Both the position numbers and the translations under genes were made by a program. From NCBI GenBank assembly GCA_036383955.1, contig DASVNH010000117.1, positions 1-64,000 of the forward strand: DNA of 64,000 bases. The letters run 5' to 3'. Positions 6,559 to 15,677 of this stretch are shown here, in pieces. The notes under the pieces are model-generated. The model did no database searches. It was given only the letters and a program-made list of their open reading frames with translations, and was not told the DNA's origin. This stretch comes from JACQFK01 sp036383955. GTDB taxonomy: Bacteria; Planctomycetota; MHYJ01; JACPRB01. Numbering within the stretch: position 1 is the stretch's first letter; each line of letters begins with the position of its first letter.

Positions 6559-9339
6559 TCATTTCTTGAAGTTGGCGTGCCCCTTGTTGCCGCCCGACTC
6601 CAGATAGGCGATCAGGTCCAGGATCTCCTCGCGCTTGAGGACGTCGGCCAGTCCCTCCGGCATCGGCGAGACCGGCGAGAGCTTCGTCCCCTTCAGGTCC
6701 TTCTTCAGCACCGTCGTCGCCGCGTCCTCCAGCGGATTCGTCCGCACTAGGATCTTCTCCGCGTCCTCGCCGACGACCCGCCCGACCACCACGTCGCCGG
6801 ACGACGTCTGGAACATCGTGTTGGCGTACTGGTCGGACAGCACCTTCGACGGCAGCAGGATCGCGTCCAGGATGTCGCGCCGCGTGAAGCGGCTCGCGAT
6901 CGCCGTGAGGTCCGAGCCCACCGAGCCGCCCTCGCCGCCGAAGCGGTGGCAGGCCAGGCACTGCGCGTTCAGGAACGCCTCGCGGCCTTTCTCGAAGTTG
7001 CGGCCGGCGAGCGGCTTCTCGACGTCCCCCGCGAACTCCTCGACGGCCCACTTCTTCACCAGCGGCAGCGACTTCCGCTTCTCCGGGGTCGGCATGAACG
7101 AGCGCGCCAGCAGCGGTTCGAGCTCCTTGCGCTCGGCCTCGCTCAGGTTCGCGACGACCTCCGCCTTCGAGTTGCGGATGAAGCCCTGGAAGCTGTGCCC
7201 GCCCTTGAGCTCGCGCTGCGCCTTCTCGAACCAGGCGAAGTAGGCGCGGCGCGTCTCGATCGTCCAGCCTTCCTTCAGCGAGCGCAGGTGGAAGCCGTAG
7301 TGGAGCTGCTCCTGGCCCGTCGCCGCCTTCGCGAGGAGCGCGAGCGTGCGCTCGACGACCTTCGGGGCTTTGAGGTAGATCAAGAGGACGCAGAGCTCGC
7401 GGTTGAGCGGCTCCGTCGCCGCGGGATAGAGGGCGTCGCACTTCTTCAGCACCAGCGCGCGCGTGGCCTCGTCCGGGGCGCCCAGGCGGGTGAACGCGAC
7501 CTGGTAGACGCGGAGGGCGTCGAGATCCGTGCCGAGCTTTTCGCAGATCTTCGGGAGCAACTCCTTGCCGCCGACGCGCGCCAGAGCGAGGAGCGCTTCG
7601 ATCGACGGCTCGGCGAGGGCGAGGTCCTTCCAGAGCGTGAGGTCCTGCTTCTCCAGCGCGATGCGCGCGGCGAAGCGGATCCAGCGGTCGGGGTGGTGGA
7701 GGCTGGGCAGGACGATGCGGAGCGCATGCGAGTTCGACTGGGTCTGCCAAGTTTCGAGCTCGCGGCGCAGCGCCCGCGCCTCCGCGCCGGCCGTCTCGGC
7801 GGGGGCGGGGGACGTCGACTCCGATCCCGTGTACGTCACGCGGTAGAGGCGCGACTGCGTGCCGCGGCCGCCGGTGACGAAGTAGAGGGCGCCGTCGGGG
7901 CCGACCTCGATGTCGGCGACGTTGAGCGGCTTGCCGGTCACGAAAGGCTCGAACGTCGAGCTGTAGGAGGCGCCGTCGGGCTTGAGATGCACGGCGTAGA
8001 TCTTCCCGTAGGCCCAGTCGAGCGCGTAGAGCGCGCGCTGGTACTTCGCGGGGAACTTCGCGCCGGTGCCGAACTCCATGCCGGTGGGCGAGCCCAGGCC
8101 GATGTCGGCCGTCATCGGAAGATTGTCGGGGTAGTACGCGGGCCACTTGCCCGAGGCCGAGCGCCAGCCGTACTCGCCGCCCTGGACGAGATGGTAGATC
8201 CGCGTGGGCCGGTACCAGGGCGTGCCGAGGTCCCACTCCATGTCCGAGTCGTAGGTGAAGAGCTCGCCCGCCGCGGAGAAGGCCGCGTCGTACTGGTTGC
8301 GGAAGCCGCCGCACCAGAGCTCCCAGTCCTTGCCCTCGGCGTCGGTGCGCGCGATGTAGCCGCCCGGCGCGAGGATGCCGGCCGCATGGCCGTTCGGGTC
8401 CCACATCCGCGGCAGCAGCAGGTCCTCCTGGTAGTTCCGGTGGGGGGAGTCGTTCGACATCCCCGGCGGCACCTTCACGTGGTTGCCGACCACGCAGTAG
8501 ATCTTCTTATCGGGCCCGAGCACGACCGCGTGCGGCCCGTGCTCGCCCATCCCGCCCGGCCACTTCTTCAGGAGGACCGCCTCCGCGCCTTCCTTCCAGC
8601 GATAGAGGCCCGTGCCCTGCGGCCCGTTGCCCGTGATGTAGAGGCTGTCGAACGCGTGCAGGAGGCCCTGGGCGTCGCCGACCGCGACGTCCAGCTTCTC
8701 CACTTTTATGTCCGCGCCGAGCGTGACGCGCAGCGGCTTGCCCGACTGGGGGCCGACGATGATCCGGCCCTGGGGATCGAAGGCCATCGAGACCCAGGAG
8801 CCTTCCTCCTTGGGGACGGTGTAGAGGACGTCGACCTTGAAGTCGGGCAAGCCCTGGAGCGCGGGGGCGGGCGAGACGACGCCCTCGAGGACGTTGCCCC
8901 AGGGGCCGTCGCCGAGCTTGGCGATCGGGACGGCGGGCTTCCAGCCTTTTGAGTCGAAGTCCGGCTTCTCCCAGCCTTTGGGGGCCTGGGCGGACCAGAG
9001 CCACGAGGCGTCGCTGCGGAGGCGGTCGAGCCGCAGCACGAGCGCGGCGATGCCGCCCTCGTTCTCGGCGCGGACGGCGACGACGTTGCGGCCGGCGACG
9101 AGGCGGCCGGCGACGTCGAGGCGCGCGGGCCGCTGCCAGTCGTCGGAGGCGGCGACGGAGACGCCGTTGATCCAGATCTCCATCCTGTTGTCGCAGGAGG
9201 CGGCGAGGAGGGCCTTGTCGGGCTTGGCGGGGAGGTCGAAGGCCTTGAGGAAATGGACGACCTCGCCGTCCTTGGGGGAGGTCGAGGACCAGATCCATTC
9301 GGGCGCGGCCTGGGCCAGGAGCAGAAGGGCGAGGGTCAT
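6559..9339 (-). CDS. PVC-type beta-propeller/HEAT/cytochrome c protein
   Basis: 926 residues from the ATG at 9339, chosen for the SD GGAGGAC just upstream and for the signal peptide MTLALLLLAQAAPEW. Order: a ~120-residue beta domain, a sugar-dehydrogenase-like beta-propeller (~170-510, with VLGPDKKIYCVVG and VGPDGALYFVTGG blades), HEAT-like helices (~530-760), and a C-terminal cytochrome c with CLACH (C794, C797, H798), followed by GSDLTAIASRF and DLIAYLESGG. This is the membrane-gene-context haem protein characteristic of Planctomycetes and Verrucomicrobia, thought to take part in periplasmic oxidation of sugars or alcohols; substrate unknown. Confidence 0.9.
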   Translation of the reverse strand: MTLALLLLAQAAPEWIWSSTSPKDGEVVHFLKAFDLPAKPDKALLAASCDNRMEIWINGVSVAASDDWQRPARLDVAGRLVAGRNVVAVRAENEGGIAALVLRLDRLRSDASWLWSAQAPKGWEKPDFDSKGWKPAVPIAKLGDGPWGNVLEGVVSPAPALQGLPDFKVDVLYTVPKEEGSWVSMAFDPQGRIIVGPQSGKPLRVTLGADIKVEKLDVAVGDAQGLLHAFDSLYITGNGPQGTGLYRWKEGAEAVLLKKWPGGMGEHGPHAVVLGPDKKIYCVVGNHVKVPPGMSNDSPHRNYQEDLLLPRMWDPNGHAAGILAPGGYIARTDAEGKDWELWCGGFRNQYDAAFSAAGELFTYDSDMEWDLGTPWYRPTRIYHLVQGGEYGWRSASGKWPAYYPDNLPMTADIGLGSPTGMEFGTGAKFPAKYQRALYALDWAYGKIYAVHLKPDGASYSSTFEPFVTGKPLNVADIEVGPDGALYFVTGGRGTQSRLYRVTYTGSESTSPAPAETAGAEARALRRELETWQTQSNSHALRIVLPSLHHPDRWIRFAARIALEKQDLTLWKDLALAEPSIEALLALARVGGKELLPKICEKLGTDLDALRVYQVAFTRLGAPDEATRALVLKKCDALYPAATEPLNRELCVLLIYLKAPKVVERTLALLAKAATGQEQLHYGFHLRSLKEGWTIETRRAYFAWFEKAQRELKGGHSFQGFIRNSKAEVVANLSEAERKELEPLLARSFMPTPEKRKSLPLVKKWAVEEFAGDVEKPLAGRNFEKGREAFLNAQCLACHRFGGEGGSVGSDLTAIASRFTRRDILDAILLPSKVLSDQYANTMFQTSSGDVVVGRVVGEDAEKILVRTNPLEDAATTVLKKDLKGTKLSPVSPMPEGLADVLKREEILDLIAYLESGGNKGHANFKK

Positions 9340-9449
9340 GCGGAGTCCTCCAGAGCCAATCGCGGGTGAGGGCGGTATTGTTACGCCGTGCATTCTTGAA
9401 ATGATTCGGAAGCCTTGTGGTCTAATACGCGGATTACGGAGGAATTTCA

Positions 9450-10934
9450 ATGCCCGACTCGGATATCCGCACGCTGTTCAACCGGATCGTCAAGCACCTG
9501 GTGATCTGGGGCGCGGTGGCGGGGCTGCTGATCCTCGCGATCTTCACGACGCAGGGTCTGGTGATCGTCGAGAACAAGAAGGCGGCGGTGCTCATCCGCA
9601 AGACGGGCGACCCGCTGACGACCGGCGAGATCCTCGCCACGCGCGAGGACCAGAAGGGCGTCCAGCTGACGCTGCTGCCGGAAGGCTGGCACTGGCGGAG
9701 CCCGTACACCTGGGACTGGACCTACGTCGACCAGGTGGAGATCGCGCCGGGCTGGATGGGCGTCCAGACGCGGAACTTCGGCAAGGCGCTCGATCCCAAG
9801 CAGGTGATCGCGCTCGACGGCCAGAAGGGCGTGATCCAGAAGGTGCTGACGCCCGGCCGCTACATCATCAACCCCTTCGCCTACACGGTGAAGAAGTACC
9901 AGGCCAAGACGATCGAGGCCGGCCATGTGGGGGTCGTGACGCTCCGCTCGGGCAACGAGCCCAGGAACCCCAACGAGTTCCTGGTGGAGCCGGGCGAGCG
10001 CGGGGTGCAGAAGGCGACGCTCCCGGCGGGTACCTATTACGAGAACCCCTTCGAGAAGGACATCACGCCGGTCGACATCCGTTCGCACCGCTTCGACATG
10101 GTGAAGGAGAAGATCATCAAGTTCCCGTCTCTCGACGGCTTCGACATCACGATGGAAGGCACGATCGAGTGGTACGTGGATCCCTCGCGCGTGGCGGAGG
10201 TCTTCGTCAAGTACGTCGACCAGCGGGACCTCATCGTCTGCATCACGGAGGAGATCATCCTGCCCTTCGCGCGGGCCTTCAGCCGCATCGAAGGCTCCAA
10301 GCACCTGGCCCGCGAGTTCATCGGAGGCACGACCCGCGAGAAGTTCCAGGAGGAGTTCCTGCGCGGCCTCAAGAAGAGCAGCGCGGACCTGGGCATCATG
10401 ATCCAGTCGGCGCTGATCCGGAACATCACGCCGCCCGAAGCCATCTCCAAGCCCATCAAGGAGCGGGAGCTGGCGATCCGGACGCGGGAGATGTACGAGC
10501 AGCAGAAGGAGCGCGAGCGCCAGCAGCGCCTCCTGTCCATGGAAGAGAAGATGAAGGACCGCAAGACCCAGTTGACCCAGGCCAACGCCGACGTCTCGGT
10601 CGCCGTCACGAAGGCGACCCAGGAGAAGGAAGTGGCCGTCATTGAGACGAGCCGGATGCTCGAGGTGGCGAGGCTGCAGCTGCAGGCGGCCAAGAACCGC
10701 GCCGAGGCCCGCGTCGCCGAAGGGAAGGCGAAGGCGGACGTCGTCGTGTTCAAGAACGCGGCCGAGGCCCAGGGCCTCAAGAACTCCGCCGCCGCGTTCG
10801 GCGACGGCCACACGTACGTGCGCTACCTGCTGAACCAGAAGCTGGCGCCGGCGATGAGCTCCATCCTGTCGAACACGGACGGTCCCTTCGCGGACCTGCT
10901 CCGGCGCGCCCTCGAAGGCGGAAAGAAGAAGTAG
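9450..10934 (+). CDS. SPFH/band-7 (flotillin-like) membrane protein 1
   Basis: 494 residues with SD GGAGGAAT before the ATG. One N-terminal TM helix (~18-38), then a large SPFH/band-7 region (~45-360), and a charged coiled coil (~345-440: EMYEQQKERERQQR, MKDRKTQL). The SPFH part seems to contain two related strand-turn units, GQKGVIQKVLTPGRYIINP and GERGVQKATLPAGTYYENP. Such proteins oligomerise into membrane-attached cages that organise membrane domains and proteases. It heads a three-gene operon with a paralogue and a pseudokinase. Confidence 0.85.
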   Translation: MPDSDIRTLFNRIVKHLVIWGAVAGLLILAIFTTQGLVIVENKKAAVLIRKTGDPLTTGEILATREDQKGVQLTLLPEGWHWRSPYTWDWTYVDQVEIAPGWMGVQTRNFGKALDPKQVIALDGQKGVIQKVLTPGRYIINPFAYTVKKYQAKTIEAGHVGVVTLRSGNEPRNPNEFLVEPGERGVQKATLPAGTYYENPFEKDITPVDIRSHRFDMVKEKIIKFPSLDGFDITMEGTIEWYVDPSRVAEVFVKYVDQRDLIVCITEEIILPFARAFSRIEGSKHLAREFIGGTTREKFQEEFLRGLKKSSADLGIMIQSALIRNITPPEAISKPIKERELAIRTREMYEQQKERERQQRLLSMEEKMKDRKTQLTQANADVSVAVTKATQEKEVAVIETSRMLEVARLQLQAAKNRAEARVAEGKAKADVVVFKNAAEAQGLKNSAAAFGDGHTYVRYLLNQKLAPAMSSILSNTDGPFADLLRRALEGGKKK

Positions 10935-10943
10935 GGGACGAAA

Positions 10944-12434
10944 ATGATGAAATCGAATCTCGCCAAGGCCGCGGCCGTGCTCGTCGTGTTCGTCGTCGTC
11001 TTCTACGTCGGCTTCTGGCAGTGGACGGTCTGCCGCGTCTACGTCGATCCCGGCGAGACGCTCATGATCTCCTCGAAGTTCGGCAAGGACAACCCGCGGC
11101 CGGACATCGACCGCGTGGTCGACCAGGGCACCAAGGGCGTCTGGCGCGAGGTCTTCGGCGAGGGCCGCTACTTCTTCAACCCCATCGAGTACAAGACGGA
11201 GACGACGAAGGCGACGGCCGACATCGGGCCCGAGCAGGTGGGCATCGTCGAGTCGATGAGCGGCGAAGGCCTCAAGTCCGGCCAGTTCCTCGCCAAGGAC
11301 GGGCAGATGGGTATCCTGGAGCGCCCGCTGACGCCCGGTAAGTGGCGCCTCAATCCGATCGCCACGAAGGTGACCGCGGTGCCGGCCGTCCAGATCAAGC
11401 CGGGCGCCGTCGGCGTGGTGACGCGGCTCTCGGGCGACTTCCCGGCCGAAGGGCAGCTCGCCGAGCCCCATCAGCGCGGCATCCAGAAGAACGTGCTCCA
11501 GCCCGGCATCTATTACCTCAACCCGCGCGAGTTCAAGGTGGACGAGGTCGAGGCCGGCTACCAGGAGATCACCATCCTGGACGTCACGTTCCCCTCGAAG
11601 GACGGCTTCACGATCAAGCTCGACGTGACCGTCGTCTGGGGCCTGCTGCCGAAGAACCTGCCGACCATCCTCGCCCGCTTCGGCGACGTGAAGGCCGTCA
11701 TCGACAAGATCATCCGCCCCCAGATCGAGTCCATCTGCCGCATCGAGGGCTCCAAGTACGGCGCCAAGGACTTCATCGAGGGCAGCTCCCGCGAGCAGTT
11801 TCAGAACACCTTCACCTCCCAGCTCCACGAGGAGACGAAGATCCGCAACATCGACCTCCTGATCGCCCTCGTGCGGGACATCGACGTCCCCCTCGAGCTC
11901 CGCCAGCCGATCCAGAACGCGAAGATCGCGGCCGAGGAGCAGCTCACGAAAGAGGAGCAGCGCAAGACCCAGACCATCGAGAACGAGCTCCAGGAGCTCA
12001 AGAGCGAGGTCGAGAAGGGCGTGCGCGAGGTCGGCGCCGAAACCCAGAAGATCATCGCCGAGGCCCGCGCCAACGGCGAAAAGAAAGTCGCCACCACGCG
12101 CGGCGAGCAGGAAGTCGCCGTCGCCGAAGTCCTGCGCCAGGTCGCCGAGCTCGAAGCCGAGCGCGAGCGCATCCTCGGCAAGGCCGACGCCGACGTCATC
12201 GAAATGGCCCAGAAGGCCGAGGCCGACCGCTTCCAGAAGAACGTCCAGGCCCTCGGCGACCCCGAGGCGTACGCGAACTACATCTTCGCGACGAAGCTGC
12301 CCGACGACCTCAAGATCTTCCTCCGCTACGCCGGCCCCGGCACGTTCTGGACCGACCTGCCCCAGGGCATGAAGGACATCGAGCGCGCCGCCGCCCTCAA
12401 GATGCTCGAGAAGATCCAGAAGGAAGAGAAGTAG
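10944..12434 (+). CDS. SPFH/band-7 (flotillin-like) membrane protein 2
   Basis: 496 residues, paralogous to the preceding gene (9-bp gap): N-terminal TM helix (~9-27), the repeated PG-x-Y/W-x-x-NP turns (GEGRYFFNPIEY, LTPGKWRLNPIA, LQPGIYYLNPREF), the conserved EGSKYGAKDFIEG(S)SREQFQ segment shared with the first protein, then a long coiled coil (~335-430). The two likely form a hetero-oligomeric ring like HflK/HflC, though neither is close enough in visible motifs to use those names. Confidence 0.85.
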   Translation: MMKSNLAKAAAVLVVFVVVFYVGFWQWTVCRVYVDPGETLMISSKFGKDNPRPDIDRVVDQGTKGVWREVFGEGRYFFNPIEYKTETTKATADIGPEQVGIVESMSGEGLKSGQFLAKDGQMGILERPLTPGKWRLNPIATKVTAVPAVQIKPGAVGVVTRLSGDFPAEGQLAEPHQRGIQKNVLQPGIYYLNPREFKVDEVEAGYQEITILDVTFPSKDGFTIKLDVTVVWGLLPKNLPTILARFGDVKAVIDKIIRPQIESICRIEGSKYGAKDFIEGSSREQFQNTFTSQLHEETKIRNIDLLIALVRDIDVPLELRQPIQNAKIAAEEQLTKEEQRKTQTIENELQELKSEVEKGVREVGAETQKIIAEARANGEKKVATTRGEQEVAVAEVLRQVAELEAERERILGKADADVIEMAQKAEADRFQKNVQALGDPEAYANYIFATKLPDDLKIFLRYAGPGTFWTDLPQGMKDIERAAALKMLEKIQKEEK

Positions 12435-13318
12435 TGGGCCGGAAGCCGGGCGACGTCCTGGGCTCCTACATCCTCGAGGAGCGCGTCGGCGGCGGTCCGG
12501 CGTCCGAGATCTGGCGGGCGTCGCTCCGCGACGGCCGGGCTCCCGCCGCGGCGGTCCGCTTCTTCCTCCGGGGGCGCGACGTGCCTCCCCTCCGGGTGGG
12601 CGCCGACGTCCTCCGCTCGCTGACGCACGAGAATATCGCCCGGGTCGTCGAGGTCGACGTGACCGCGGCCGATCCCTATCTGCTCCGCGAATGGGTGCCC
12701 GGGAGGTCCCTGGAGGGCCGGGCCCTGAGCCACGGGGAGGCCGGGCAGGTGCTGCGCGCCCTCTCTTTCGCCCACGCGCGCGGCGTGGTCCACGGCCGGC
12801 TCGCGCCGTCCAACGTCTTTGCGGGGACCGGCGTCGTGAAGGTGGCCGACTTCGGCCTGGCGGGTTCGGAAGACACCCCGGCGGCCGACCTGCGCGCCCT
12901 GGGCGGGCTGCTGCCCGCGGGCGATCCGTGGGGCGCGCGGCTGCGCGCCGGAGAGTTTCCGACGGCCGAGGCCGCGCTCGCCGCGCTGCCCGTCGCGCCG
13001 CCCGCGCGGATGCCGTCCTGGATCGCCGGCCCGCTGATGATCGTCGGCGTCTTCTTCATCGCCTACGTCGCGGTCGGCGTGACCATGGCCACCGGGCTGC
13101 AGCCGTCGCTGCGCCTGATCGCCGCCGCCGCCGGGGTCGGGCTCTGCGCGCTGGCCTGGCGCTACGTCGAGCGGCCGCTCCTCGCGGCCGTGTTCTGGGG
13201 GGCGCTGCTCTGGGGCTTCGGCGCGCGGGTTCTCAGCCCGTGGATCCTGGCCGGGGCCTGGGCGACGGCGCTCGCCGCCGGCGGCCTCTGGATCGCCCAG
13301 GGCCGGAAGCGGGCCTGA
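12434..13318 (+). CDS. Truncated membrane pseudokinase
   Basis: 294 residues; GTG at 12434 overlaps the previous stop by one base (TAGTG). Residues ~10-145 follow the N-lobe and catalytic loop of a Ser/Thr kinase: degenerate glycine loop VGGGPAS (18-24), AVRFF with Arg42 where the VAIK lysine should be, VVHGRLAPSNV (HRD changed to H120-G-R122; N127 kept), and ADFGLA (D139 kept). The activation segment and C-lobe are missing. About five TM helices fill ~184-290. Loss of Lys and catalytic Asp predicts no phosphotransfer; a sensor or scaffold for the SPFH complex is a reasonable inference. Confidence 0.75.
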   Translation: MGRKPGDVLGSYILEERVGGGPASEIWRASLRDGRAPAAAVRFFLRGRDVPPLRVGADVLRSLTHENIARVVEVDVTAADPYLLREWVPGRSLEGRALSHGEAGQVLRALSFAHARGVVHGRLAPSNVFAGTGVVKVADFGLAGSEDTPAADLRALGGLLPAGDPWGARLRAGEFPTAEAALAALPVAPPARMPSWIAGPLMIVGVFFIAYVAVGVTMATGLQPSLRLIAAAAGVGLCALAWRYVERPLLAAVFWGALLWGFGARVLSPWILAGAWATALAAGGLWIAQGRKRA

Positions 13319-13335
13319 GAGGTCCGCTCTTTTTC

Positions 13336-13365
13336 TTGCCTCGCCGGGGATCTGCCTGATATAAG
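13336..13365 (+). promoter_or_regulatory. Putative promoter of the cupin/TIM/Gfo operon
   Basis: TTGCCT (13336-13341), an 18-bp spacer and TATAAG (13360-13365). Downstream, TTAG-CATCGT-CTAA (13382-13395) is an inverted repeat whose half sites are those of the rhamnose operator in reversed order. Confidence 0.45.
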
Positions 13366-13419
13366 CCCTAGGTTTCCCGAATTAGCATCGTCTAAACGCT
13401 GGATGGGGGTACTAGGGCC

Positions 13420-14682
13420 ATGCCGACGCTTGCCGCGGTTCCGAAAGTCTCGAAGAAGCCGGACGTCGCGCGCGCCCTGGAGCAGGGCGAGGGCGTCCTG
13501 CGCCTGGCGCCCTGCTGGGTGCCGCGCTCGTTCCTCACGCCGGGCCGCCGGCTGAAGCTGCATCCGGACGACTATTACGCCCTCGGCGCCCACCGGGGCG
13601 GCATCGACGAGCGCTGGCTGGGCTCGACGACCGAGGCGGCGAACGACAACCGAGCCGACGACGAGGGGCTGTCGTACGTCGTCGACAACGGCGAGCGCTT
13701 CTCGCTCCGCGACGCGGTGAAGGTCGAGGGCGAGCGCATCGTCGGCAAGGCGATCTGGTCGAAGTACAAGCGCTGGCCGGTGTACTCGAAGTTCTTCGAC
13801 AACCTGGGCCCGATCCCCTGCCACATGCACCAGGACGACAAGCAGGCGAAGGCCATCGGCCGGGAAGGGAAGCCCGAGTCCTACTACTTCCCGCCGCAGC
13901 TGAACAACACGGGCAACAACTTCCCGCACACCTACTACGGCCTGGAGCCGGGCACGACGCGGGCGGACGTCCGCCGCTGCCTGGAGAACTGGAACATCGG
14001 CGACAACGGGATGCTCGACCTCTGCAAGGCCTACCGCCTGAAGCCGGGGACGGGCTGGCTGATCCCGCCGCGGGTGCTGCACGCGCCGGGCTCGATCCTG
14101 ACCTACGAGCCCCAGTGGGGCAGCGACGTGTTCGCGATGTTCCAGTCGATGGTGGAATGCCGCTGCGTCCCCTGGGAGCTGCTGGTGAAGGACGTCCCGT
14201 CCGGCAAGAAGCAGGACCTCGACTTCATCGTCGAGCTGCTCGACTGGGACTTCAACACCTGCACGCACTTCAAGGACGCGTGCTACATGGAGCCGATCGA
14301 CGTCGAGGGCTCGGCGAGCGAGGGCTGGACGGACCGCTGGGTGGTCTACGGGCGCATCCACGGCAAGCAGCTCTTCAGCGCGCGCGAGCTGACGGTGAAC
14401 CCGGGCGCCAAGGTGACGATCAAGGACGCGGGGGCGTCGGGCGTCATCGCCGTCCAGGGCCGCGGCGTGATCGGCGCGCATGAGATCCAGACGCCGGTGC
14501 TGATCCGCTTCGGCCAGATGACGATGGACGAGGTGTTCATCACCCACGAGGCGGCGACCCAGGGCGTGACGATCGAGAACACGGGCACGGAGCCCTTCGT
14601 CACCCTGCGCTACTTCGGCCCGGACGTCTGGGACGCGAAGAAGTATCCGAACGTCGGCGATCACAAGAAGGCGAAGAGATAG
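13420..14682 (+). CDS. Cupin-fold, phosphomannose-isomerase-like protein
   Basis: 420 residues. Residues ~95-250 resemble class I phosphomannose isomerase: PCHMHQDDKQAK (metal-binding His pair plus acidic residue), PESYYFPPQL, and LKPGTGWLIPPRVLHAPG, a typical cupin second motif with His. The C-terminal ~120 residues form another beta-rich half ending in DHKKAKR. Likely a metal-dependent sugar isomerase or sugar-binding cupin; true substrate unknown. It is first of three co-directional genes with gaps of 12 and 2 bp, together suggesting stepwise oxidation/isomerisation of a sugar or inositol-like compound. Confidence 0.65.
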   Translation: MPTLAAVPKVSKKPDVARALEQGEGVLRLAPCWVPRSFLTPGRRLKLHPDDYYALGAHRGGIDERWLGSTTEAANDNRADDEGLSYVVDNGERFSLRDAVKVEGERIVGKAIWSKYKRWPVYSKFFDNLGPIPCHMHQDDKQAKAIGREGKPESYYFPPQLNNTGNNFPHTYYGLEPGTTRADVRRCLENWNIGDNGMLDLCKAYRLKPGTGWLIPPRVLHAPGSILTYEPQWGSDVFAMFQSMVECRCVPWELLVKDVPSGKKQDLDFIVELLDWDFNTCTHFKDACYMEPIDVEGSASEGWTDRWVVYGRIHGKQLFSARELTVNPGAKVTIKDAGASGVIAVQGRGVIGAHEIQTPVLIRFGQMTMDEVFITHEAATQGVTIENTGTEPFVTLRYFGPDVWDAKKYPNVGDHKKAKR

Positions 14683-14694
14683 GAGGATAGGACG

Positions 14695-15675
14695 ATGAGC
14701 AGAATTTCGATCGGCACCTGGGCCTACTGTGTCGGCCCGTACATGAACAATCCCATTCCCTTCGGGGACGTGGTGAAGGAGCTGAAGCGCCAGAAGTTCG
14801 ACGGCCTCGAGCTGGGCGCGTTCTTCTCCCATCCCAACCCGGAGAACCACCCGACCAAGGAGTCCCGGAAGACGCTGAAGGACCTGGTCGAGTCCAACGG
14901 GCTGGAGTTCTCCGGCATCGCCACCGACATGTGGGACTACCCGGGCCACCCGTCGCACCTCGCCGACGCGACCGACGGCGGCGCGGCCTACCTGGCCATG
15001 GTGAAGAAGAACCTCGAGTTCACCAAGGACCTCGGGATCACCCTCTTCCGCGTGGACACGGTGCAGTCGCCCGACATCCTCAACAACGGCGTCGACAAGA
15101 ACCAGGCGATGGACAACGTGGTCAAGACCTGGCAGCAGGTCTGCAAGATGGCCGCGGACCTGGGCATCAACGTGACCTGGGAGTTCGAGCCGGGCTTCGT
15201 CTTCAACCGGCCCTCCGACATCGTGACGATCGTCGACGCGGTCGGCGCGAAGAACTTCGGCGCGATGTACGACACCTGCCACGCCTACATGGTCGCCCAG
15301 ATCGGCGCGCGCCAGTCGGGCGGCCCCAAGGACACCCCGGGCATGGTCGAGCTCGCGAAGAAGCTGCGCGGCAAGATCAACGCGATCCAGATCATCGACT
15401 GCGACGGCAAGCTCAACGAGCACGGGACGAGCACCCACAAGGTCTTCGGCACGGCCGACATCGACTTCCCGCCGGTCATGAAGGAGCTGCAGAACTCGGG
15501 CTGCCCCCACGACTGGTGGACGATCGACCTCTGCTTCGAGGACGGCGCCTGGCCCAAGACGATCGCCTGCAAGAAGGGCGCCGACAAGCTCAACGCGCAG
15601 TTCGGCAAGCCGGCCAAGAAGGCCGCGGCCGCCAAGAAGGCGCCGGCCAAGAAGCTGGTGAAGAGCAAGAGGTAA
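14695..15675 (+). CDS. TIM-barrel sugar phosphate isomerase/epimerase
   Basis: 326 residues; SD AGGAGGATAGG precedes the ATG. An AP-endonuclease-2/xylose-isomerase-like barrel: FDGLELGAFF, VTWEFEPGFVF (metal Glu), GAMYDTCHAYM (Asp, His), INAIQIIDCDGKL and WWTIDLCFEDG. About 55 residues longer than a minimal barrel. The C-terminus is a Lys/Ala-rich tail (PAKKAAAAKKAPAKK...), as at 2326. It lies between the cupin and Gfo/Idh genes, which often pair with such barrels in inositol or rare-sugar degradation. Confidence 0.8.
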   Translation: MSRISIGTWAYCVGPYMNNPIPFGDVVKELKRQKFDGLELGAFFSHPNPENHPTKESRKTLKDLVESNGLEFSGIATDMWDYPGHPSHLADATDGGAAYLAMVKKNLEFTKDLGITLFRVDTVQSPDILNNGVDKNQAMDNVVKTWQQVCKMAADLGINVTWEFEPGFVFNRPSDIVTIVDAVGAKNFGAMYDTCHAYMVAQIGARQSGGPKDTPGMVELAKKLRGKINAIQIIDCDGKLNEHGTSTHKVFGTADIDFPPVMKELQNSGCPHDWWTIDLCFEDGAWPKTIACKKGADKLNAQFGKPAKKAAAAKKAPAKKLVKSKR

Positions 15676-15677
15676 GC

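Noticed and set aside
9340..9450. 37-residue N-terminal extension of the PVC cytochrome
   Set aside because: No SD there, and it overlaps the divergent SPFH promoter; ATG 9339 has GGAGGA and starts a signal peptide.
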